A stretch of 64,000 nucleotides of DNA, taken from assembly GCF_028372415.1 (NCBI RefSeq), contig NC_092875.1, positions 33,126,817 through 33,190,816 of the forward strand, in the 5' to 3' direction. The stretch is from Notamacropus eugenii (lineage: Eukaryota; Chordata; Mammalia; Diprotodontia; Macropodidae). The position numbers and the translations under genes are program-made. Under the pieces are notes generated by a model. It was not told the origin of the DNA. It made no database searches and saw only the letters and a list, made by a program, of their open reading frames with translations. Positions 22,630-33,477 of this stretch are shown one piece after another. Each line of letters starts with the position of its first letter. Within the stretch, counting starts at the first letter, position 1.

Positions 22630-22975
22630 ATCCCCTCTAATCAATTATTCAATCAACATGCATTTACTAATTAATTTCTACCTTGGAGAAGCCTTCCACC
22701 GGAGATCCCACTCTTTTGATGGGCGATTCCCTTGCCTAAACTACTGTTTCAGGAAGGGCTCCAGCCATGATTTAGATGCCTAGGACACTCTCTCCTCAGA
22801 CCTCTCCTTGCCAACCACCCTGCCTCCTATCAGGTACCGTCTTCCCAATCCTTTTCCATCTTTTAATTTTAGTTTTTCTTTTCCATTAAAATGTAGGCTC
22901 TTGGAGGCAAATGGGACTGCCTTGGTTCCTTAAATTTATGTCCGTAGCATTTAGCACTTTGCCTGAATAAATATG
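22630..22975 (+). repeat. L2 LINE 3' end
   Basis: 'ttaaaatgtaggctcttgga', 'gtagcatttagcactttgcc', 'tgaataaatatgag'. Confidence 0.7.
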
Positions 22976-22978
22976 AGA

Positions 22979-23400
22979 GCTCTCTCTGCCTCTCCCTCCC
23001 TCCATCTCTCTTTCTCTTTCTCTTTCCCCTCCATCTCTCTCTCTTTCTCTCTCTGTCTCTCTCCCTCCATCTCTCTCCCTCCCCTCCTCCCCCTCTCTCT
23101 TTCTCTCTCTCCTTCTATCTCTCTCTTTCTCTCTTTTCCCCATCTCTCTCTCCCTCTCTGTCTGTTTCTGTTTCCCTTTCCTTCCATTTGTCTTCCTATC
23201 TTTCTGTCTCTGATTCTCTCCCCTCGCTATTTCTGGCTGTCTCTGTTTCTTTTTGTCTTTTTTCTTCATTTTTGTCTTCACTTTTTCTCCTCCTCCTCTT
23301 TCTTCTCTCTGTCCCTCTCCCTCACTCTCTCTCATCTCTCTCTTTCCTCTCTCCCTCCCTCTTTCTCTGTCTGTCTCTGTCTGTCCAATTCTTTGTGTCT
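22979..23400 (+). repeat. (CT)n-rich pyrimidine tract
   Basis: About 420 bp almost entirely C and T on the + strand (TCTC, TTTC, CTCCC units). It produces long frames on both strands (Ser/Leu-rich and Arg/Glu-rich) that are artefacts of composition. Confidence 0.97.
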
Positions 23401-23539
23401 CTCCCCTAAATGCCCAGCACTGCGCTAAGTACTAGGTGTACAAGGATTTCATGAAGTGAGAGATTCCTGGCCCACAGAGAACTTCTCTTTTGGGAAAGGC
23501 CATATGCTTGTGTATATGCAAAATAGATACAAGGTGATT

Positions 23540-24250
23540 TGGGACACTGGATATCTGCTTTACAACTTCCAGTCTTAGGGAGGCACTGGAGAGCACTAAG
23601 AGGTTAAGTGACTTCATCAGGGTTACTAGTCCTTGGGTGTCAGATGTGGTACTTGAACCCAGATCATTTGACTCTGGTCACTGTTTCATGATTGCATGTT
23701 GCTTTTCAGCAAATATTTGTTGATTAATTAAATAAATACTAGCTATGTTAGAAGGTAAAAGGGTCTCCAAGAGGACAATTTGAGAAAGTTTCTTGGAGGA
23801 ACGAGCTTTTCAGTTGGGTTTCAAAGGATGGATGAGCCTTAACAGGTAAAAAGGGGCAGGGAAGGCATGTCAGGCATAGGGAACTACTTGAGCTATGGTG
23901 TGGAGGAAGGAGAGTACAAAGTACATTGAGAGGGACAGGAGGTAGTCCACTTTGGCCAGCATACAGAGTATTTTGGTTGGTGGTGTAAGATTTCAGAGGG
24001 TCTTGAGGAATGATAATGTTGGGTCTTTGTATAAGGAAGGTTGTTCTACCATCTGTTAGTCAGTCAGCAAAGCAGCATTTATTAAGCACCTACTATGTTT
24101 GAGACACCGGGCTCAATGCTGGGGATACAAAAAAAAGAGCAGTCTCTGCCCTCAAGGAGCTCCCAGTCTAATGGGTGGGATGAGAAGTGGATGGATTAGA
24201 GGGGGAGGAGAATGGAACCTGGTACAATAATCCAGGCAGGTGGAAAGGAG
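23540..24250 (-). repeat. MIR fragment and antisense L2
   Basis: 23540-23700 MIR remnant. 23705-24250 antisense L2: 'agcagcatttattaagcacc', 'gatacaaaaaaaagagcagt', 'ctcaaggagctcccagtcta', and before them 'ggaaggcatgtcaggcatag' (L2 order is disturbed, so two pieces are likely). Confidence 0.7.
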
Positions 24251-24760
24251 ATGGCATGAAGGTGGAACTTCAAGAGAGGGACAGATGCCACCAGGCTCAT
24301 GCTGGAAGTGGAAACAGGACTTAGTAGAAGCAGAGGGAAGAGTCAGGGATCAATTCCAAGGTGCAAAGAGAGGGGACAAGGTGAATCGGTGGTGACAGGA
24401 ATAGGAATAGGGAAGTCAGAGGAAGGGACAGGCAGATGGGTTTTTTTCAGTGTGTGCTGTTTGTTAGAATTGTTCTCTTGGAATCTTCTGCTTTCCAAGG
24501 AGGGAGGGAAGCAGGGAGATGGGAGAAGGGGAGACAGTGGGTGTGTATGGGGGGAGGAGACAGTGGGAGGAAGAGATTTAAGAGCCCAGGCAACCTCTGT
24601 GTCTGAGATTTTCCTGCTTTCACCCCTCCAAGGAAAATGCAATTTCTCAACTGGGAACTGGAGAAGGAAAAGGAGCCAAAGGCATGCCACCCTCTGGTGG
24701 TCATTCTTGGTTTTGCTATGGTTGTTTTAGTAATGGCAGGCAGAGGTTATGAGTTGTAGA
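24251..24760. other. Intergenic, unassigned
   Basis: Unique-looking; open frames on both strands at 24299-24730 show no recognisable protein. Confidence 0.45.
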
Positions 24761-24763
24761 ACT

Positions 24764-25075
24764 TTAAGAGCTGGGAGGGGCCTTAGAATAGGGAAAGTCA
24801 GAGTTGGAGGGGCCTTAGAACAGGGGATGTCAGGCTGGGAGGGGCCTTAGAACATGGAATATCAGGGCTGAGAAGGACCTCAGGGACCATCTGCTTTCAG
24901 GGAGAAAGCTAGGTAATGTCAGAACTAGGTCTTTCAACTCTGTTGAGATTTCTTTTTAACAAGACAATCTAGTCTAACCCTCTTGTTTTACGGATGAAAG
25001 AAGCTAGTTCCCAGAGAGGGGGAAATTACTTGCTTGGGACTGCCCAGTTAGTAAGAATAAGATTCACATCCCAAC
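24764..25075. repeat. 33-bp minisatellite, locus D, with MIR remnant
   Basis: Four units at about 24764-24893 ('gagctgggaggggccttaga', 'gtcagagttggaggggcctt', 'gtcaggctgggaggggcctt', 'atcagggctgagaaggacct'). The last unit merges into MIR-like 'gggaccatctgctttcaggg', and 24893-25075 is antisense MIR-like. Confidence 0.85.
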
Positions 25076-25228
25076 TCTCTGGGAATTTGCTATTGCATAA
25101 AGCAAGGAATGACTGTGAAGTCTGGGGGCCACCCTGCCTGTTAAAGCCACAACCTGCCGGTAAAATTTCATTGTATTCTAGCCTATCTCACTGAATAGAC
25201 TGTCTGAGAGATCTGGCCTAAGTGCAGC

Positions 25229-25230
<2 letters not shown>

Positions 25231-25271
<41 letters not shown>

Positions 25272-25297
25272 TGTGTCTTTATGTGTGTATGCATGTA

Positions 25298-25336
<39 letters not shown>
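25231..25336 (+). repeat. Compound (GT)n microsatellite
   Basis: Two GT blocks separated by gtgtgtctttatgtgtg and a TGCATGTACACG-like break. Confidence 0.97.
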
Positions 25337-25338
<2 letters not shown>

Positions 25339-25339
25339 G

Positions 25340-26080
25340 GGGTAGGGAAGTCATTTGTTTCAAGTCTTAATTTTCCTTCTAGCCCCATTTCAAAAATTTT
25401 ACTTTTCTGGGAGTTCTTAGAATGCTTTTTTTTGCCTAGGCTCTGTGGCTGGCATTGGCTGCTAACATTGGGAGAACCATCTGCCTTATCTGTGGGACCA
25501 AGAGAGAATGGAGGTGGTGTCGGAGGAAGGAGAACCACACCTCTGGTATCCCCCGGGAAGTTTGCAAGACTGGAAGGGGGCAGTCCTCAGATGTAGAGGC
25601 TGTATCCTCATTCCAGAAGAAAGAAAATATGTTCCCTAAAGAGGGGGAGGGTATTTCTGGTTTGTCTCTGGATCCTAGATTTCCTTCTTCTTTCACAGTT
25701 CATCGAAGTGAAGATTGCAGGAAGGATGGGACCTTTGCCAGGGTTTGCTTCTTTCAAAGAGCTTCTCATTGGTGGTCCTAGGTTTGGAAAAAGGCACCAT
25801 CCCTCAGTGATAACACTGGTGTCCCTGACAACCAGGCAAAGGTTATGTTTGGGGTGGTATTTCTGACAGTGGGATGGGCTGCACTGAACTATGCACACTC
25901 TCTGACCCGGACCTCCTCAGGAAGAGGAATATCCCTTTAGATGCTCAAAATCCTGCCAATAATATGATAAAACCAACCAAGGTCCTCTAACTCCGGAGGA
26001 TCTGATCTCTCTCCTTGGTGATCTCTGGGTTCAATTAGCATCTACTTTAACAACACAACAGTAACACCAAAATGCAATGA
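25340..26080. other. Intergenic, unassigned
   Basis: No gene or repeat recognised. Confidence 0.45.
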
Positions 26081-26082
26081 TG

Positions 26083-26330
26083 ACGACTTGATGTTCAGTC
26101 ATGTTCCAACCCTTTGTGATATGATAGAGCAGGCCAAGTCCGCTGTCCATCAAGTTTTCTTGGCAAAGATACTGGAATCGTTTGCCTCCTCCAGTGGGTC
26201 ATCTTATGTTAGAACTCTCCCCTATGACCTGTCTGTCTTGAGGAACCCTGCATGGCATAACTCAGAGTTTCGTTGAGCTATGCAGGCCCTTCTGCCGTGA
26301 CAAGGCAGTGATCCAGGACAGGAAAGGGAT
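26083..26330 (-). repeat. BovB/RTE LINE 3' end
   Basis: Antisense. 'tgttcagtcatgttccaacc' is the RTE tail shared with MAR1; 'ctcccctatgacctgtctgt', 'ctgcatggcataactcagag' and 'ccgtgacaaggcagtgatcc' match the BovB/RTE coding end. Confidence 0.75.
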
Positions 26331-26334
26331 GATG

Positions 26335-26592
26335 AATATTGTTATCATTCAGTCGTTTCAGACTCTCTGTGACCCCATTTTGGGGTTTTCTTGGCAGAAA
26401 TATTGGAGTAGTGTGCCATTTCCTTCTCTAGTTCATTTTACAGATGGGGAAACAGAGGTAAGCAGGGTTAAGTGACTTGCCCAGGGTCACACAGCTGGTA
26501 AGTGTTTGAGGCCAGATTTGAACTCAGGAAAGCGAATCTTCCTGATTTCAAGCCCAGTGCTCTGTGCACTATAGGGGCCCCCTAGCTGCCCT
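26335..26592 (-). mobile_element. MAR1-type CORE-SINE
   Basis: Antisense and near complete: 'tcattcagtcgtttcagact', 'gtgacttgcccagggtcaca', 'gccagatttgaactcagg', 'ggccccctagctgccct'. It follows directly on the RTE 3' end, whose tail it shares. Confidence 0.92.
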
Positions 26593-26599
26593 TTAAAGC

Positions 26600-26965
26600 C
26601 CTAGGGATGAGTATAACATGATGACAAAACAACAGAAAGATGACATCACGATGACACCATGGCACCATGATGACAACACCTTGAGGATGACAACGTTCAA
26701 CACAAGTCTGATAAAGACGCCACAGTGACAGTGATGACCACGTAGCAGTAGCAGCAAGAGCTAAAATTTATACAGCACTTCAGGTCTTCCAAGTATCTAC
26801 ATCATTTCATTACATTTCATTAATATCATCAATTATTAATATCACCAATGATCAATATCAAATATCAATCATTTCATTAATATCATCAATTATTAATATC
26901 ACAAATGATCAATATCAAATATCAATCATTTCACTAATATCAATTATCAGTAATATCATCAATGA
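26600..26965. repeat. ATGACA-rich tract and 57-bp AT-rich tandem repeat
   Basis: 26600-26745: irregular GATGACA-like units. 26750-26825: MIR-like scrap. 26818-26965: about 2.5 copies of a 57-bp unit ('aatatcatcaattattaata', 'tcaatatcaaatatcaatca'). Confidence 0.85.
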
Positions 26966-27019
26966 ATATCCTCAAAGATAGTTTATATGTCTTCTTACAT
27001 ATTTCATATTTATGTATCT

Positions 27020-27430
27020 ATGTACATGACATTTCCTCCCAGGGACATGTAAACTCCTAGAGGTCAGGACTTGTTTGGTTTTTTTGTCTTGGCAGTCCCT
27101 CAGTGCCTAGAGTAGGTATTTTAGTTAAACACTTGATGACTCCCAAGCCCACATATCCAGACCCAAATTCTTCCCTGAACTCCGATCCCTGGTTGCCACG
27201 CACTTCTACCTTGGAGTCACACTGGTACATCAAATTCAGCTCGAAAGAGCTCATTCTTTTTCTTCCCCCTTTTCTGTCAAACTTTCCCCTCTTCTCCATG
27301 TTACCCAGTTTCCTTTCCGGGTTCTGCTATTTCCCTTTGTGATCTTGGATAAATCTCTGGCCCTCAGTTTCTTGTCAAATGAGGGGTCAGACGAGGTGAC
27401 TTCTGAGATTCCTCACAGCTCCAAATCCTG
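27020..27430 (+). repeat. L2 tail and MIR fragment
   Basis: 27020-27140 L2 tail ('gtaaactcctagaggtcagg'); 27320-27430 MIR ('gataaatctctggccctcag'). Confidence 0.65.
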
Positions 27431-27434
27431 TGCA

Positions 27435-28290
27435 ATGTTTTATTCTTCTCTTTTCCTCTTTTAATGTGAATTCCTTAGCCTAGTATTTAAGGTTCCCTAA
27501 AATCAAGGCCTGACTGACCTTTCCAGACTTACATCACCTTCCTCCCTTTCACACATCCTTTCCTTCAGACAAATTGGACAGTTAACTCTTTCTTGAACAT
27601 CTAGATGCTCAAATGGACTGTTATTTCCTGCCTCAGGGCACTTGCACTAGACCATCCCTCATTTTAGGCACACATCTCCATTTGTTCAAATTAGAAACAA
27701 AAACACCTAGTAAATTTTCCCCCACAACAAAAGGCACAGAGCTGACTTCAGTTTGACAAGATAAATTTGGCTGAAGCAGACAAAGATTCCAGGGCATTTG
27801 TTGAGACCTCTGCTGCGGAAGCTGAACCAGGGGTGAGGACAGCTGTGAATATGGCAACTTCCTATTTTAACTAATAATTCTTGCTAACTTGTTGCTAGGA
27901 TCAATTGTATCTAAGCCTAAAGGACTAAGTGCAGCCAGCACCATTTAAGCTTCAGCCTCCCTAGGAGAACTGCTGCTCACTTTACCCATGTGATGACTGT
28001 GGTCAAAATAATTCTCTTGTAAGGCTCAGTTCAGATGACACCTCTTCTTGTTTCCCTGACTCAAAAAGTACCCTTTCTCTACATATCTTCCAAGATCACT
28101 TTGTCCATTCCTTCCATCCTATCTTCTGTGATGTCATCACAGAATATGTGTCATATTCCCCTATTAGAATGCAAGCTTTTTGAGGGCAGGTACTGAGTCG
28201 CTTTTTGATCTTCCTATCCACAGTGTCTAGCACTGCTGTCAGTGTGCATTTAAGCACGTTTATTAAGTCATATTGAGTTGGATTGAAATG
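27435..28290 (+). repeat. L2 LINE 3' part interrupted by unassigned sequence
   Basis: L2 sequence at 27435-27655 ('aaggcctgactgacctttcc', 'ctcagggcacttgcac') resumes at about 28005-28290 ('aaggctcagttcagatgaca', 'tagaatgcaagctttttgag', 'cagtgtctagcactgctg'). Confidence 0.7.
27656..28004. other. Unassigned insert of about 350 bp within L2
   Basis: Lies where L2 consensus would be continuous apart from a short stretch. No poly(A), inverted ends or known family are visible; it may instead be unique DNA between two L2 fragments. Confidence 0.4.
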
Positions 28291-28394
28291 AGAGGGTAAA
28301 GGCTGGACTTAATAACTATTTGGTCATACTGATGAGGGAAAGAGTCAATAGGGAAAGGTCACTTTAAGGTTGAGAGCCTGAGTGATTGACAGAT

Positions 28395-28510
28395 CAACCA
28401 GTCAATCATCAAGTATTTATTAAACACCTGCTGTATTCTGGGAACTATGTTAGGCCTGGGGATACAGAGGCAAAACTGAAACAATTTCTGTCCTCAAGGA
28501 CCCTACTATC
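28395..28510 (-). repeat. Antisense L2 tail
   Basis: 'caagtatttattaaacacct', 'ctgtcctcaaggaccctact'. Confidence 0.85.
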
Positions 28511-28834
28511 TATTCAGGGGAAAGAAAAGTTTGGGAAAGGATAGGGAGGAAGAAACCCGAGAAATGATTCCTAGGTATATCCCACAAAGCTTCCTTCCTC
28601 TGCCCTCTGGTAGGCTCTTTCTCATGAGGGGTCCTGTGGACAGAAAATGGTGAGAAAGGTGCTATTCTAGTTACAGGGAACAAATCACAATGATGATACT
28701 TGTGATGGATCTCATAGGTACTCCTTCTGACTTCATGACTTCTGATACTGTGTAGTTCTGATCCATGCTTTTCATTACGTACATAGGAGTTCCACCCAAA
28801 GATTTTGGGGGCCATCCTTTGTATCAGGAATTCT

Positions 28835-29028
28835 TTAAATGTTTGAAAATATATTTCAATATCTCAGTTTCAACATGATTAGTTTCCTTTTGTCATTCTA
28901 TGCATTTAATATTTTCTTTTGATAATATTTTATTATGGGCATTTAAAAACACTTTGACACAAGATCCCTGGGCTTTAGCAGACTGCCCAAGGGGTCTAGG
29001 ATACAAATGATGCTAAGAACCTCTGCTC
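28835..29028 (-). mobile_element. Small hAT-like element, copy 3
   Basis: Same orientation as the 13046 copy: 'ttttattatgggcatttaaa', 'agactgcccaaggggtctag', ending 'gatgctaagaacctctgctc'. Left edge uncertain. Confidence 0.5.
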
Positions 29029-29374
29029 TCCTCCATCCTTTGTGTAAATACCAACGGAGTATGTAGATGAGCATCCTACACCTTTGCTGTATGTCTTCTC
29101 CACCTCCTTTATGGAGCATGTATCTCTCTAGTGACATCCTTTATGCCATTTCTTCCACATAATTGTTCTTTGGTAATATGTTGTAGTCCACTCATGTCCA
29201 TTATCTGCCACTCCATTAACTCGTTGGGTGATGCATCACTTTAATCCTTTGGAGATACTGATATTCCATTATCATGATATGACATACAATATCACTGGAA
29301 GAATGTTGATGTGAATGAGATGGTTTTTTGCTTCAGAGATGCTTGGGTGCTGTGGAGGGTTATCAAAAACATTT
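29029..29374. other. Intergenic, unassigned
   Basis: No recognisable element; bounded by the hAT-like element and an L1. Confidence 0.4.
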
Positions 29375-30715
29375 GAGTAAGCACCAAATCTCAAGCCATA
29401 CAATAAAGCAGTAATAATTAAAATAGTTTGGTGCTGTTTAAGAAATGAAGTGGTTGACCAGTAAAATAGATTATACAATATATAGAAACTAACAAGCACA
29501 GTAAACTGTTTGATTAACCCAAAGATACAAGAGCAAAGGTGATATAAGCAAATTAGGGAAGCACAGAAAAAAATTACTCATCAGATTTGTGAATAGAAGA
29601 ATTAGCAAACAAACAAGAGATAGAGAGGGCCATGGAGATAAAGTGGATAATTTTGATTACATAAAATTAAAAAGATTTTGCACAAACAAAACCATTGTAG
29701 CTAAAATTAGAAGAAAAGCAGGGAAAGGGAGATTTTTTTTATAACAAATTTCTCTGATAAAAGATTCATTTATCAAATATATAGAGAACTGATCCAAATT
29801 AATAAAAAATAGTCATTCCCCAATTAACAAGTGGCCAAAGGGTATGAATGGGCAGTTTTCAAATGAAGAAATCTAAACCATCAATAATTATATAAATGCT
29901 CTAAGTCACTAATAATCAGAGAATGTAATTTAAAGCAACATTGAGACCTTACCCTAAGTCCATCAAGTTGGCCAAGATGACAGAAATAGAAAATGACAAA
30001 TGCAGGAGGAGATGTGGGAATATAGGTACACTAATGCACTCTTGGTAGAGCTGTGAACTGGTCCAACCACTCTGGAGAATATTTTGGAACTGTTTCCAAA
30101 GGGCTTTAAAACTGTGCATACCCTTTGACCAATCAATACCACTACTAGGTCTGTATCCCAAAGGGATCAAAGTAAAAGAACTCAGATGTACAAAAATATT
30201 TGTAGCAATTCTTTCTGTGGTGGCAAAGACCTGGAAATTGAGGAGATACTCTTTGATTAGGAAATGGATGAACATGTTATGATATATGAATGTAATGATT
30301 CTATCACTATTTGTGGTAAGAAGTAATGAAGGGGATAGCATTAGAAAAACTTGGGAGAACTTTTATAAACTTATCAGAACCATGAGAGAAATGGGCACAG
30401 GAACAAGAATATTGAAAAGACTTAGCAACTTTGATCACGATAATGATCCATGGCAGCTTCAAAGGACTCACGATAAAAAATGCTATCCACCTCCACATAC
30501 AGAAGTGCTAGACTCAGAGTGCAGACTGAGACATAATTTTTCTTTATTTTTCTTTCTGTTTTCTTGCTTTTTCTTTTTTTTTAAGAGCATGGCTAATGTG
30601 GAACTATGTTTTTTCATGACATCATGTGTAATAGGTGTCTTTCTTGCCTTCTCAATAGTGGGGGAGGGGTGGAGGAAGGGAGAGAATTTGGAATTGAAAA
30701 TTAAAATGAAAAAAA
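29375..30715 (+). repeat. 5'-truncated L1, ORF2 C-terminal part and 3' end
   Basis: Sense. Begins in ORF2 ('acaataaagcagtaataatt', 'tttgattaacccaaagatac'), runs through 'aacaagtggccaaagggtat', 'ctgtgcataccctttgacca' and 'actactaggtctgtatccca' and ends with 'gagaatttggaattgaaaat' plus an A-rich tail at about 30700. The ORF2 frame is no longer open. Confidence 0.85.
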
Positions 30716-30774
30716 TTAAAAGTCATTTGGAGAGTTCTTGGAAAGATCTTTGAACTTGGGATGATAGGACCACA

Positions 30775-30905
30775 GTTTTAATCCACTTACTCCTTCATTA
30801 GAGCTCCTTGAGGACAGAGACTATTTTTGGCTTGCTTTATATCTCTAGTTCGTAGTACTATCCCTGGCATATAGTAAGTGTTTATTAAGTGCTCACTGAC
30901 AATCT
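30775..30905 (+). repeat. L2 tail
   Basis: 'gagctccttgaggacagaga' to 'tatagtaagtgtttattaag'. Confidence 0.85.
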
Positions 30906-31165
30906 GTGTGACCTTGAACAAGATACTGAGTGTCTCTGGGTCTTAGTTTTTTTTCTCTGTAAAAAGAAGGGATTGGTTTAGATCAATGATGGCAAACTCA
31001 GAAATGGTTGTTGGTGGACCTCATTTTCACTACCCTGTATTTCATCGATATTTATTTGGTTAAGCATGTCCTGTTACAGTTTAATCTGATTAGGGCTGTG
31101 AGCATGACACCTCTGGACTAGAAGATTCATTCCAACTCTTAAACTCTGATTCTATGATCCAAGTC
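30906..31165 (+). repeat. MIR-type SINE split by a hAT-like insert
   Basis: MIR 3' half 'tgtgtgaccttgaacaagat', 'gggattggtttaga' resumes at about 31126 with 'attccaactcttaaactctg'. The insert 30985-31125 reads 'caatgatggcaaactcagaa' ... 'gagcatgacacctctgg', like small mammalian hAT elements. Confidence 0.6.
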
Positions 31166-31189
31166 ATAGAATCTCAGAAGCACAAAATC

Positions 31190-31320
31190 TGAGGGCTGAA
31201 AGGAACCATCCAGTCCAACCCATGTCAAATAATCTCTGTTACAAGGTACCCAACAAATGGTCATCCATTATCTATTTGAAGACATCCAAGGAGGAGGAAT
31301 CTCTCAAAGTAAGTCATTCC
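31190..31320 (-). repeat. L3/CR1 fragment
   Basis: 'aaccatccagtccaacccat' and 'atttgaagacatccaaggag', complement of the CR1/L3 'ctccaggaggtcttcaa' block. Confidence 0.55.
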
Positions 31321-32044
31321 CTGTTTTCTGGCTTAACTTTTGTTTAAATTTCTGGCTTAACTTTTGTTTAAGGAGAATTTCTGGGAGAATATGACAGACT
31401 CTACTTTGCATTGTATTGTTTTGTTTGTACTGTATTGTTTGCATTCTCCATTTTGCTGTATATGATCCTGGCATGAACTCTAGAATTTGTGGCAGCAGCT
31501 GGTTTTCATCAATATCTTTCTTTGCTCCCTTAATTAGTTCTGTAATTTGAGCCCCAGGGCCCAGTGATGTGAGAGTCTCCCCTTGTTGGTGGAGATTGTT
31601 GGTGGTTGTATGAAGGGGGTATGGTGGAGTTGAAGAGAAGAGAGAAGATTCAATCTCTTGACTTCTTTGTAGTGTCTTAGGACTCTTTAAGATCTTGAGT
31701 CTCTTCTGGCTCAACAGTGGCTTCAGGTGCTTATGGCTTCCATCTTGGAAAAAGAAGATGGTTGATGCCAACCCTACTTCAATTTGCTGAAGGGAAAATA
31801 AGACTCTGGGAAGAGGCCATCATGAGAAGGTCTTCATCATCTCCCTATACCCAGTTTGTTACACTAGAGACTTTGGGAAGTCTATGACTCTCTTTCTTGG
31901 TTGAGCTGAGTTACTTTGCTCCTAACAGGAAAACTTCTTTACTGTGTGTTATCTGGTACATGTTTTCCTATGTATACTTTCTCTGATTTCTGTTTTGTCA
32001 TTGACTTGAATTAAAAGATTTCCTTGCTACTTGATATGTCTGTT
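31321..32044. other. Intergenic with an unexplained 155-codon open frame
   Basis: A minus-strand frame at 31304-31771 is open for 155 codons; it begins inside the CR1 edge region and shows no domain I recognise. A 25-bp direct duplication (two copies of 'ttctggcttaacttttgttt') lies at 31324-31372. I do not call a gene. Confidence 0.4.
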
Positions 32045-32310
32045 CAGGGTAGCTAGATGGTGCAGTGGATAGAGTGCCATGCCTGGAAGTCAAGAAGACT
32101 CATCTTCCTGAGTTCAAATCCAGTCTCAGACACTTGATAGTTGTGTAATCCTGGGCAAGTCACTTAACCCTATTTGTCTCAGTTTCTTCATCTATAAAAT
32201 GATCTGAAGAAGAGAATGGCAAACTACTTCTCTATCTTTGCCAAGAAAACCCTAAGTGGGGTCACAAAGAGTCAGGCATGACTGAAAAATAACACAACCA
32301 TGACAACCAC
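32045..32310 (+). mobile_element. MAR1-type CORE-SINE
   Basis: 'gtagctagatggtgcagtgg' head, 'cctgggcaagtcacttaacc' CORE, 'gtggggtcacaaagagtcag' tail followed by ACAACCA-type repeats. Confidence 0.93.
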
Positions 32311-33474
32311 CACAACCATCACCCCACCATGTGAATTCATTGTGGAACTGGTACTTGGTGTAAGGGAGTCAAGCCTTTGATATAAAGCTTAGGCCTTCCT
32401 TTCCTTAATAATGGATAGCAATCAGATATTTAACTTGACCCTGAAAACCACATTCCCTGGACTAACAATATTAAAGGAGACAGGGATATAATTCTTGCCT
32501 TGTACCCTTCTTTTTGAGGGGATCAGAATGGTTAACCTTCTGACTCCAAACTCATGTTTCCCCTTCTGGTAGTAAATAAAATCTCTCTTAGAGAAAGGTA
32601 TGGTAGAGGATAGTAGAGGCTAGAGATATCTGTTCTGCCTCAGAGCTATACAACAACATCCCCATGTTATATATGGGGGACGGCCTTGCTACAGTACAAA
32701 CAAAACTTAATTGCTCGAAAGGGAGGATTTCAGTTTTTGGGCTATCTCCTTCCCTTATCTAGTCTGTCAGGTAGCTCCTCTTGATTTAGTGAAACCAGCA
32801 ATATCAACAAGGACCATCCCTTATAACTACTGATACACATTCTCCTTAACAAGTATACTTTGTTCTTTATATAATGAGCAGCCATATTTTTCTTTGATTC
32901 ATGTAATGTATAAATCAACTAGCTAAACTGTGAAAGACACATATTCCTGTCACCTGTGGGTGGGGTGTGTATAAAATCTGTTCTCTGATTCATTCTGGCT
33001 CATTTAGCATTAGATAGTCTAGCTGACGTCTAAAGTCATGTAATGGTTTGATTCTCAAAATGAGGGAGATGGATTAGATGACCTCTAAGTTCCCTTCCAA
33101 CTCTAGAACTGTAACCTTATAATTTGCCTTAGCAGTTTCAGCTGAATGATGAGATCAGAAACCAGACTGTAGGAAGTGGAGCTACTTTTTGTAGATGACT
33201 TCTCAAGAAGTTCAGCCTCAAAAGGCAGGAGAGATATGGATGATAGTTAGCAGGAATGGATGGATCAAGACAGGGTGTTTTGAGGATGGGGGTGGGGTGG
33301 GGCAAGGGCCTGTTTGTAGGCAGTTGACAAGCAGCCAGTACCCAGGGAGAGATTGTTGGTAATCAAGAGAGTGGGGATGACAGACCATTACCATTACTCT
33401 GCCTACATTTTCCTCTCTTCCCAATCTCATCCACTTGGTGAACAGTTCAACTCTATAGTATCCTCTATGAGTTA
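32311..33474. other. Intergenic, mostly unassigned
   Basis: Only a MIR end at about 33035-33130 ('gggagatggattagatgacc') is recognisable. The segment 32340-33030 is not assignable by eye. Confidence 0.45.
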
Positions 33475-33477
33475 ACC

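Noticed and set aside
22886-23428. Long frames of about 150 codons on both strands, Ser/Leu-rich and Arg/Glu-rich
   Set aside because: Products of the CT-rich tract; composition alone explains them.
31304-31771. 155-codon open frame on the minus strand
   Set aside because: No recognisable domain, contains local direct duplications at its end, and a frame this long is possible by chance in 64 kb. No family assigned.
12178-32310. tRNA genes at the heads of the MAR1 SINEs
   Set aside because: The tRNA-like heads are SINE promoters; no full cloverleaf is formed.
32340-33030. Possible long-terminal-repeat-like sequence (TATAAAA-like motif near 32970)
   Set aside because: No paired copy, no clear end duplications and no internal viral sequence; no retroviral or other virus-derived element could be supported anywhere in the window.
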